From Oligoflexia bacterium (GTDB lineage: Bacteria; Bdellovibrionota; Bacteriovoracia; Bacteriovoracales; Bacteriovoracaceae), in assembly GCA_015232355.1 (NCBI GenBank), contig JADFZW010000008.1, positions 113,378 through 177,377 on the forward strand: a stretch of DNA of 64,000 nucleotides, read 5' to 3'. Shown piece after piece: positions 18,192 through 25,472 of the stretch. The translations under genes were made by a program, and so were the position numbers. How positions within the stretch are numbered: the first letter of the stretch is position 1; every line of letters begins with the position of its first letter. Under the pieces are notes generated by a model. That model saw only the letters and a list, made by a program, of their open reading frames with translations. It was not told where the DNA came from and made no database searches.

Positions 18192-19541
18192 GTGAACCTA
18201 ATGAATAAACAAAACACCATCAAATCTATCTTAATATTAAGCATATTTTTTCTATTAAATCATATGCTATTAACTGCTGCCTTTGCAACAAACGACCTTG
18301 AAAACGAACAACTAGTAAACGATATTCATGAATATATCCCTACCACCATCGAAAACTCTGAAGAAAATAATCCAACCATTGCACTAGTAATTGCCCAATA
18401 TGCCGAAGTGATAAGAAGCTTAAATCCTGAAAGAAAGAATATTGAAAACTTTCTTATTAATGAAGTTAATGAAAAGGGAGTTAAGCTGGGCCTATTACCA
18501 AAAATGCTCAAAGATATTGACAGTTCTTATTTAATTGGAAGAAGAGATATCGCAGAAATCGTAAATCCTCTAATAAGCAAAATAAATCCTGACATTGGAA
18601 TAATTTTAAATGATAAATTAGGACTACCAACAGAGTTTCATCAAACAATCACAGATGATGGTTTGCTCATAAGTAGGGTTGAACGAAGTGGAAGAAATAA
18701 TTTTTCTATAAGAAATGGCAGAAGTCCATTGTCTGCTCTCTTTAAATCTCCACAAAATATTATGTCTACTACAAATAATTCTAGTTCTAGGTTTACCTAT
18801 CCTGAAATGATTAGCTGTGCGGCCGGTTGCTCAGGAGCAATCGTTACTAACATGGGAACATCCATCACTCCACCAACAGCACCTATTGGAATAACTAGAA
18901 CCATTCTTGGTTGTGGTACTTCTTGTTCTCCTATAATTATCAAAACAGGTGAAATGGTAAAAAGTTGGGTTGAAGATAAACTTAAAAAGAAAAGTGAAAA
19001 TACTCCTACAACTGATTCAACAAAAAGCGAAAACAAAACTGAAACTAAAGTAGATAACAAAGAAAAAGAAAAAGAAAAAAAAGAAGATAAAAATAAAGAG
19101 ACTAAAAAAGAAGATAAAAAAGAAGAGAAAAAAGATGAGAAGTCCAAAGAAGCTGAAAAGAAAGAAGAAAAGAAAGAAGAAAAGAAAGAAGATAAGAAAG
19201 AAATTAAAAAAGAAAATTTAAAAGATGAACTAAAAGATGAAAATACAACACCAGTTAACCCTGATACTAATTACGATGAAAGAAGTAATTATGAAGGTTT
19301 TGATAATAAAAATTCATTCGATTCATTTATTCCCAAATATATCGATCCCAAAAGAGATGACTATCTCTCTTCAGCTTTACATCCTGAAGTGTATGATATA
19401 CTTCGAAAAACGATAAACTCCATCGACACAGCAAACCCCGATAAATTAGAATATAGCAATTCTTACAGAGATTTCATGAAGGAGTTGCAAATAAAAAGAG
19501 CGAGTGTTATAAACCCCGGAAATGATCCCTTTGATAAATAA
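18192..19541 (+). CDS. Exported protein with CxxxC pairs and a Lys/Glu-rich region
   Basis: A 449-residue protein not recognised by family. The signal peptide spans residues 1-36 (cleavage near AAFAT). A helical N-terminal domain is followed near residue 215 by two CxxxC pairs about 27 residues apart (CAAGC and CGTSC) within a Gly/Thr/Pro-rich hydrophobic stretch. Next comes a ~100-residue Lys/Glu-rich low-complexity segment, then a mixed C-terminal domain. GTG 18192 was chosen because AGGAGAAAA lies just upstream. The gene for a two-TM protein follows 35 bp later. Confidence 0.6.
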   Translation: MNLMNKQNTIKSILILSIFFLLNHMLLTAAFATNDLENEQLVNDIHEYIPTTIENSEENNPTIALVIAQYAEVIRSLNPERKNIENFLINEVNEKGVKLGLLPKMLKDIDSSYLIGRRDIAEIVNPLISKINPDIGIILNDKLGLPTEFHQTITDDGLLISRVERSGRNNFSIRNGRSPLSALFKSPQNIMSTTNNSSSRFTYPEMISCAAGCSGAIVTNMGTSITPPTAPIGITRTILGCGTSCSPIIIKTGEMVKSWVEDKLKKKSENTPTTDSTKSENKTETKVDNKEKEKEKKEDKNKETKKEDKKEEKKDEKSKEAEKKEEKKEEKKEDKKEIKKENLKDELKDENTTPVNPDTNYDERSNYEGFDNKNSFDSFIPKYIDPKRDDYLSSALHPEVYDILRKTINSIDTANPDKLEYSNSYRDFMKELQIKRASVINPGNDPFDK

Positions 19542-19576
19542 AGTAAAAATAAAGATAAAAACAAAGGATAATAAAC

Positions 19577-19978
19577 ATGCAACCAAAAAAATCAGCAAAA
19601 ATAAACGCAATTTACAAATATGTTGAAGAAGCAAGATCCCTTGGTCTTTCAGCAAACACCTACTCTATCGATGCAAATGTTTTGTGGAAAATTGGAATCC
19701 CTTCTACCCCTCCATTACTACAATCTCCATTAATAAGCGCAATCCAAAGCTCTCTTTTTTGGGCCATTTTCGTCTGTATTTTTATACTTCCTGTTTATCT
19801 CTATTCTAACAACTCTAATAATTATCTCATCTCTATACTACAGTTAACTGGATCACTATTTTTAATATTGATCCCACTACCTCTCACCTACTTTAAATTT
19901 AAGAGATATAAAGAAGAATATAAATTAGAGATAGAAAAACTTACAGACAACTATGCTAAAAATTTAGCTAAGATTTAA
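19577..19978 (+). CDS. Small membrane protein with two TM segments
   Basis: 133 residues with two hydrophobic segments at about 55-75 and 82-102 flanked by basic/polar ends. No family recognised. Co-directional with the exported CxxxC protein upstream, probably the same transcript. Its stop abuts the stop of the convergent ccdA-like gene (19978/19979). Confidence 0.5.
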   Translation: MQPKKSAKINAIYKYVEEARSLGLSANTYSIDANVLWKIGIPSTPPLLQSPLISAIQSSLFWAIFVCIFILPVYLYSNNSNNYLISILQLTGSLFLILIPLPLTYFKFKRYKEEYKLEIEKLTDNYAKNLAKI

Positions 19979-20668
19979 TTAAGCTTTAATTCCAGAATAA
20001 AGATAAAAAATTCCAACCGCAATCAAGGCCAGGCCACCTATTTTATGAGTCCAAATAAGCCAATTACCAGAGCGAGGAATTCTCTTTAAATTTACAATTC
20101 CAATTCCAATTAAAAGAATTATTGATGAAAGTCCTGCTGAGTAACAAATCATCAGTAGTGCTCCTCTAGCAAATGTCTCATTAGTTGCAATCATCGCCAA
20201 GACACCTGAAAGTATCGGAGTAGTACATGGTGATATTAATAGAGCTGAACCCATTCCTAGAAGAAGTGCCGCTAAAAGGGCCCCCAATTTGTTATTCTCT
20301 TTAGTTTGAGAATTATGAGTAAAGTAAGAAATTTTTGGAAGCTCTATCCGTGAAAGAAGATTGGATAGTTTTGGTGTAATAGTAACAACTCCAAATAAAA
20401 ATAGTAATGATCCAATTACAATTTGTACCATCGGCGACTCTGCACTCATGCCTAATGCCTGTCCCGCTGTAACAGCAAAAATTCCTAAAGCACTAAATAT
20501 AATCATCTGACCTAAAACAAAACAAAAAATCTCCATCTTCTTTCCACCATTACTTTTGGCGGTAAAAAAACCTAGAGTAATCGGAAGCATTGGATAGATA
20601 CAAGGACTAAGCGATGCAAGTAGACCGGCACCATAAGATGCAAAGATTTGAGTTAGTAATGAGTTCAT
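19979..20668 (-). CDS. ccdA: CcdA/DsbD-type transmembrane thiol transporter
   Basis: Moves reducing equivalents across the inner membrane to periplasmic thioredoxin-like proteins. Six or so TM segments are visible. The paired redox cysteines sit in LSPCIYPMLP near residue 22 and SPCTTPILSG near 147, the two conserved positions of the family. Length (229) matches CcdA rather than full DsbD. It is the last gene of an operon with three thioredoxin-fold proteins, which are its likely partners. Confidence 0.9.
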   Translation of the reverse strand: MNSLLTQIFASYGAGLLASLSPCIYPMLPITLGFFTAKSNGGKKMEIFCFVLGQMIIFSALGIFAVTAGQALGMSAESPMVQIVIGSLLFLFGVVTITPKLSNLLSRIELPKISYFTHNSQTKENNKLGALLAALLLGMGSALLISPCTTPILSGVLAMIATNETFARGALLMICYSAGLSSIILLIGIGIVNLKRIPRSGNWLIWTHKIGGLALIAVGIFYLYSGIKA

Positions 20669-20687
20669 AATAATTTTTCACCTCTAT

Positions 20688-21134
20688 TTATTTAAGTGCT
20701 TTGTTTATTCGATCAATATCAAATGCAGAAGCACTATCTTTTAAAACCCATTTACCATTTAATTCATATATGGCCCAATGAGGAACTGCGAAGACTTTAA
20801 GATCTTTTATTAAATTCTTATTAGTATCTTGAAGTACTGCTAATTTAATTCCCTCTTTCTCTACGAAATGTTTTACGCGATTTACATCTGAATCCATATT
20901 CACTGTCAAAACCGCCACATCACTTCTTGCATCTATTGCTGGTAAAATATCTGACATCTTCTGTTTACACTCTTTACACCAAGTTCCCCAAAAGAGTATC
21001 AACTCCTTTTTCTTTCCATGACTGCTTTGATAATTTTTACCATTTAAATCCTTTAGTCCATCAACTTGTACAGCAAAAACATTTGTCACCATTAATATTA
21101 GCACTAGCGAACACGCTAGCAGATATCTTTTCAT
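20688..21134 (-). CDS. Periplasmic TlpA/ResA-like thioredoxin
   Basis: A signal peptide (to about VFAVQ) and a thioredoxin fold with the redox site GTWCKECKQ near residue 50 and cis-Pro region VFAVPHWAIYE near 115. It probably receives electrons from CcdA, encoded just downstream. ATG 21134 is preferred over an in-frame GTG at 21146 because GGGAGG lies directly upstream of the ATG. The start overlaps the previous stop as ATGA, implying translational coupling. Confidence 0.85.
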   Translation of the reverse strand: MKRYLLACSLVLILMVTNVFAVQVDGLKDLNGKNYQSSHGKKKELILFWGTWCKECKQKMSDILPAIDARSDVAVLTVNMDSDVNRVKHFVEKEGIKLAVLQDTNKNLIKDLKVFAVPHWAIYELNGKWVLKDSASAFDIDRINKALK

Positions 21135-21799
21135 AAAACCTCCCACTCACCTGTTAGTTTTTTTAAATCAAAAATAGAGTAAATACCATGATGTCTTAAA
21201 ACTATTCCCTTTGTTGATGTATGAACTACAATACATGGTACTGTATCTAGTGGACAATAATTTCTCATTATACTTGCATCCTCATCTATTCCTACTCTCC
21301 ATGGTACTTCCTTTGATTGTTTCCAATTCTGAGCATCTTCGGCCACTGCTCCCACTAAAATTGTAAACAGATGAATCTTTGATGGATTAGAGTCTGGATG
21401 TTTAAGTGATGCTAAAATCTCTGAGACCTCGTGACTACAAGATGAGCAAGTCTCTTGAGCAAAGATCATAACAACTGGCAGACCATCATCTTTGTTGGTT
21501 ATAGTTACCTCTGCACCTGTGCTATCAATAAAACTTTGTGTGAAAATAAATTTTTCATTAGTTGATGGTGACGATGGTGCTGATGGTGACGATGGTGACG
21601 TTGTCTCCACTATAGGAGTAACTTCAACAACCGGGGTCTGGACGACCATCGGGACCGAACCATCAGAGAAAGTTCTTACTTGTTCCTTTTGCAACTCATA
21701 TTTTAATTTACTACCACAACTAAAAAATAAACCAAAAGATAAAATTAAACATAAAATTAAACATAAACTAAAATATAAACTTAATTTTACATTTCCCAT
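21131..21799 (-). CDS. Lipoprotein with thioredoxin fold
   Basis: The N-terminal signal ends in a lipobox-like LFFSCGS near residue 28, suggesting lipid anchoring. A Thr/Pro/Ser-rich spacer (about 55-80) leads to a thioredoxin-like domain with redox pair CSSC near residue 120 and a late LDTVPCIVVH segment. It overlaps the DUF3570-like gene by 13 bp upstream and the TlpA-like gene by 4 bp downstream, so it is co-translated within the thiol-redox operon. Confidence 0.8.
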   Translation of the reverse strand: MGNVKLSLYFSLCLILCLILSFGLFFSCGSKLKYELQKEQVRTFSDGSVPMVVQTPVVEVTPIVETTSPSSPSAPSSPSTNEKFIFTQSFIDSTGAEVTITNKDDGLPVVMIFAQETCSSCSHEVSEILASLKHPDSNPSKIHLFTILVGAVAEDAQNWKQSKEVPWRVGIDEDASIMRNYCPLDTVPCIVVHTSTKGIVLRHHGIYSIFDLKKLTGEWEVL

Positions 21800-22860
21800 G
21801 CCACCCCTCCACTTACTGAGTAATTTTTAACATTAGTATTGGTGTTGGAAAAACTAGATTGTAATTTATATTCAATTTTTTTGTAAGGATAATTTAGTGC
21901 CAAAGCATAGTGATCAGCGGCCACTTGAATCTCTTTACCATTTCTACTATTTAATTCTCTCTCTGCACTTATTCCATAGGAGAGTGAAAGTAATAAATCA
22001 TATATTGGTTCAAAGGTTAATGCCATACTTCCCTCTAACAAAGTGAAATATCCTCTCTCTGTCTGTAACTCTTGCTTGCGATTTTCACGAATATACTGCA
22101 ACTCCATTCGTGCAAACAAGCGCTCAAGCAACACCTGCGCCAACTGCAAATCAGCACCAAGATGAAATGGTCGATCTCCTAATCTTTGACCAGTAAAAAA
22201 TTCAAAATAAGTTTTAGTAATGGCGGTGATCACTTGCTGATGAAAAACACCCAAACGATAAGCTTTAATATTTGTCTCTTTCCTCTGATATGGAGATACT
22301 AAAGATTTTTTATAGTAGCTCTCTGGTTCCTTTTGCCAAAAATAGATACTATTAAATCCAAGCTTGGTAGTATTGGAAAAAAAATTATGTGCGTATGATC
22401 CCCGCACTCCCCTTTTCGCAAAAGGCGAATTTGTTAGATGAGAAAATGCTCCAATGGAAAAAAAATTACTCTCTTTATTAAAGTTCAAATTATAATCTAA
22501 TAGTAGTTCAGCTTTTCTTTCACTAATTCCACTCGTTTCAGTTAATTTTTTTTCCTTTCCATGCTTATCGGTAATAAGATAATTGGAGTAATCAGGGATA
22601 TCAAGCTTAACCGCCACCTTATGTTGAATACTATGATAATAGTTTGAGCTGTAACCAATATTAAAATTATAATTTTGTACACTACCAGCAGAGGCACCCT
22701 CAGTGATATTTTTAGAAACGCTCTGATCCGCGCCCTGATGATTTGAATCCACATTTGCTTGTATATCAACAGAAGCGGCAAAGAGAGGAAGTGAAGAGAT
22801 CACACTTACACTTAAAAGCATCCATCTCAATATCAATCTCAGTAAGCACATACACTGCAC
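21787..22860 (-). CDS. DUF3570-like outer-membrane beta-barrel protein
   Basis: 357 residues with a signal peptide (cleavage near LFAASV, residue 28) and alternating beta-strand pattern, ending in an outer-membrane-type aromatic/Met terminus (VSGGVAWEM). It follows the DUF4266-like gene with a 22-bp overlap. TlpA, DUF4266 and DUF3570 genes recur together in Bacteroidota and Proteobacteria to my knowledge, which supports the DUF3570 assignment; sequence identity to that family could not be measured here. Function unknown; an outer-membrane step of a redox or metal-cofactor system is likely. Confidence 0.65.
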   Translation of the reverse strand: MQCMCLLRLILRWMLLSVSVISSLPLFAASVDIQANVDSNHQGADQSVSKNITEGASAGSVQNYNFNIGYSSNYYHSIQHKVAVKLDIPDYSNYLITDKHGKEKKLTETSGISERKAELLLDYNLNFNKESNFFSIGAFSHLTNSPFAKRGVRGSYAHNFFSNTTKLGFNSIYFWQKEPESYYKKSLVSPYQRKETNIKAYRLGVFHQQVITAITKTYFEFFTGQRLGDRPFHLGADLQLAQVLLERLFARMELQYIRENRKQELQTERGYFTLLEGSMALTFEPIYDLLLSLSYGISAERELNSRNGKEIQVAADHYALALNYPYKKIEYKLQSSFSNTNTNVKNYSVSGGVAWEM

Positions 22861-23063
22861 CCTCCTCCGCCCGATGAATCCTCTATTGATTTTAAATTAG
22901 TCAAAAATGTTTTTTGTGTAGGCAGCAAGCGATCATCTAACAACATCGCTCGATGATTAAGCTGACTCTGATCAATTGTAGGTAGAGATTGTAGATAACT
23001 ACATCCTGATCCTGTTAATGTCAGTGTAAATATCAATATCAATATTCTACTTAAGTAGTACAT
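22839..23063 (-). CDS. DUF4266-like small lipoprotein
   Basis: A 74-residue lipoprotein: hydrophobic signal, lipobox near TGSGCS (residue 20), a short helix, and a C-terminal SSGGGGCSVCAY. DUF4266 proteins are small lipoproteins ending in a Gly-rich run and a CxC-type terminus; here the terminal cysteines are spaced CxxC. Genes on both sides overlap it. A role as a redox or metal-binding anchor for the neighbouring TlpA and barrel proteins is inferred. Confidence 0.7.
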   Translation of the reverse strand: MYYLSRILILIFTLTLTGSGCSYLQSLPTIDQSQLNHRAMLLDDRLLPTQKTFLTNLKSIEDSSGGGGCSVCAY

Positions 23064-23583
23064 CTTTTATCTCACTCATTATCTCTTCATCATAAGAACC
23101 AAGGTGTTTGTAAATTACAATACCATTTTCATCAACTATAAAAGTTGTTGGTGTAGCGGTGATCTTATATGCTTTCATTGCTTCTCTTAGCAAATCAAGT
23201 GAGAATGAATAATCAATCTTTGATCTGTTTTTATTTAAAAAATCCATCACCAATTTTTGATTGCGATCTATAGAAATCATTCTGATTTCTGCTACTGCAC
23301 TTAAATCTCTATCATTGTTTAATTTTTGCAAATTAGGTAAATTGCCAACACATGGGCCACAAGTAATTGACATAAACTCAAGTAGTATGTACTTTTTTCC
23401 CTCTGCTTTGCTGAGTATTGATTGCTTTATTATATCTCCAGATGCTTGAATATCATCTAAAATGATAGCGGCCGCCTTATCACCTACCTCCGTTGAAAAA
23501 ACATTTGAAGTAAGTAGCATTGAACTTACAGTTACAGATATAACTACACTTAACACAATTGCCAACAATTTTTTAATTTTCAT
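23047..23583 (-). CDS. TlpA-like exported thioredoxin
   Basis: First gene of the six-gene thiol-redox operon. A signal peptide (to about NVFSTE) is followed by a TlpA/AhpC-type fold with redox site SITCGPCVGN near residue 75 and cis-Pro segment ITATPTTFIVDE near 145. Preceded by a perfect TAAGGAGT site. The promoter should lie in the 400-bp gap upstream. Confidence 0.88.
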   Translation of the reverse strand: MKIKKLLAIVLSVVISVTVSSMLLTSNVFSTEVGDKAAAIILDDIQASGDIIKQSILSKAEGKKYILLEFMSITCGPCVGNLPNLQKLNNDRDLSAVAEIRMISIDRNQKLVMDFLNKNRSKIDYSFSLDLLREAMKAYKITATPTTFIVDENGIVIYKHLGSYDEEIMSEIKDVLLK

Positions 23584-23986
23584 ACCTTTACTCCTTACGA
23601 TTAAAGTAATGTGAATAACAAAAATAATAAAAATATTAAGAAAATTATGAATCTATAAATGATTATTTACCTACGTGAACACAAACAAAGTCAACTTAAA
23701 AATAATTACATTTACTTTATTAAGATCAACCATACACGCAGTTATTTTTTTATTTACCCTAACTTATTGAGTAACTTATTGAGTATGACAGGAATTGTTG
23801 GCAATTTTTCTAGCAATAATCAAAAAATATAATTCTCTACTCCTACAATAACTACTTAATAACAAACCATTTATATCTTTTTTTATTATTATTAATTTAT
23901 AAAAACTGAACTCAAATTAAAATAAATATAATTTATCATCATAAATAATTTTTTTTTATAAATAAAAATAAAATACTGGAAAAACT
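23584..23986. other. AT-rich divergent intergenic region
   Basis: About 400 bp between divergent genes. It holds an imperfect tandem of AACTTATTGAGT (about 23760-23783) and long A/T runs. It must contain promoters for the redox operon (minus strand) and the phosphoesterase (plus strand), but no convincing -35/-10 pair was singled out. No gene seen. Confidence 0.5.
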
Positions 23987-25420
23987 ATGAGTAAAAAATC
24001 ATTACAGTATATTTTAACGCTAATTCCAAGGGTCTGTGTACAGATTCATAAAAAAGCTTTAATTATATTTTCTCTAACGTTTTATCTCTTAACATTTGTT
24101 TCATGTCTTAACTTCTATAACAAAGATATCGGCAATAATAATAACAACAATTACAAAGATATTTTTAATTTCACCTCTACAAATGATTTCTATATGGCCA
24201 TAATATCAGATCCGCAATTATATTGGACTTGTGAAAATAAAATTTGTACAGACAATGCCAAATCAACAGACATAACTGTTCAAGGCAATTTATCCAATAC
24301 TTGGCAAGTGCAAAGTCTCAATAAGGCCATCAAAGAATATGCTGATCGATTTTATGGAGTTATTATTAATGGTGATTTAGCAGAACATGGTCATTATCAT
24401 GAATTTAATGCTTTCTCTTCATTTTATGAATCACAATTAAATAAAGCTATTTTTCCAGGTCTTGGTAATCACGATTATTACAATAACATAAGTGATTGTT
24501 ATGAAAATAATTGTGCTATTCGAATGATAAAATATATGAGTAATAAAATTAAGAACCTTCCCACTACCAACATCGATCTTACAGTTAGTAATGTTTATTA
24601 TCAATTTCCATCTAATCGTCGTGATTATAAAGGGAGCTTGTCTTATTCATGGGATGTAGGAAATGTTCACTTCGTTCAACTAAATCTATACCCTTATTAT
24701 AAAACTAGTTTTAATGGTTGGAATGCTAGTGAGGCATTGAGAGAGTATGTTGAAATAACTAGCTCACTTAATTGGCTTACTGATGATTTAGATAAGGCCA
24801 AGAGTTTAAATAAGAGTATTATTTTAAACATGCATATATCACCACATAAAGACACCTATACTTTAAGTAGAATCATTCAAAATAATGCCCCCAACATAAA
24901 AGCAATATTTGTCGGACATCAACATGAAAACATGGGTCTTGCTTATGATTGCTCTTATTCTCTAGAATCAGAAATACCCACTAAAAATAATGATCTTCAT
25001 CTTCCCTCACTGGTTTTAAATAATGGTCATCTATATGAGGCAATTGAAGATAATAATTATAACATTCAAATCACTGACTTAAATATCAGCGAAACAGATT
25101 TAGCTTCAACAATATTAAATTTAAAAAAATCAGATTTTTCTATGACATATTATCCGATTGATCCGATGAGCACGGACGGCGACCTAGATGTAAATAATAA
25201 AAAGTTCAATAATGATCAATGTAAATTTCTTTTATCAAAAGGTGCTAAAATACCAAAAGCGATCAACCTACAAGGAATCCCTATATATTTCAGTGGTTCA
25301 TCTTCAAATAATTCATATTTATTAGTACATTTCAAAGATGGTGATATTGAAAATATTAAATTAGTTCGTAGCTTTTATGGTCTTTTTGAACAATATGAAG
25401 ATCTGCCATTAACAATTTAG
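23987..25420 (+). CDS. Exported calcineurin-like metallophosphoesterase
   Basis: 477 residues with an N-terminal signal ending near TFVSC (residue 39), possibly a lipobox. The metallophosphoesterase metal ligands are in order: SDPQLYW, NGDLAEHGH near residue 123, LGNHDYY near 160, NMHISPH near 283 and VGHQHE near 308. The C-terminal ~150 residues are a species-specific addition. Expected to hydrolyse phosphate esters outside the cytoplasm; the substrate is unknown. Transcribed alone, convergent with the S8 protease gene. Confidence 0.8.
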   Translation: MSKKSLQYILTLIPRVCVQIHKKALIIFSLTFYLLTFVSCLNFYNKDIGNNNNNNYKDIFNFTSTNDFYMAIISDPQLYWTCENKICTDNAKSTDITVQGNLSNTWQVQSLNKAIKEYADRFYGVIINGDLAEHGHYHEFNAFSSFYESQLNKAIFPGLGNHDYYNNISDCYENNCAIRMIKYMSNKIKNLPTTNIDLTVSNVYYQFPSNRRDYKGSLSYSWDVGNVHFVQLNLYPYYKTSFNGWNASEALREYVEITSSLNWLTDDLDKAKSLNKSIILNMHISPHKDTYTLSRIIQNNAPNIKAIFVGHQHENMGLAYDCSYSLESEIPTKNNDLHLPSLVLNNGHLYEAIEDNNYNIQITDLNISETDLASTILNLKKSDFSMTYYPIDPMSTDGDLDVNNKKFNNDQCKFLLSKGAKIPKAINLQGIPIYFSGSSSNNSYLLVHFKDGDIENIKLVRSFYGLFEQYEDLPLTI

Positions 25421-25472
25421 CAGCTTATTGCAAACATTTACATTAACTAAATATTTTTTTATTTTAAATTCC

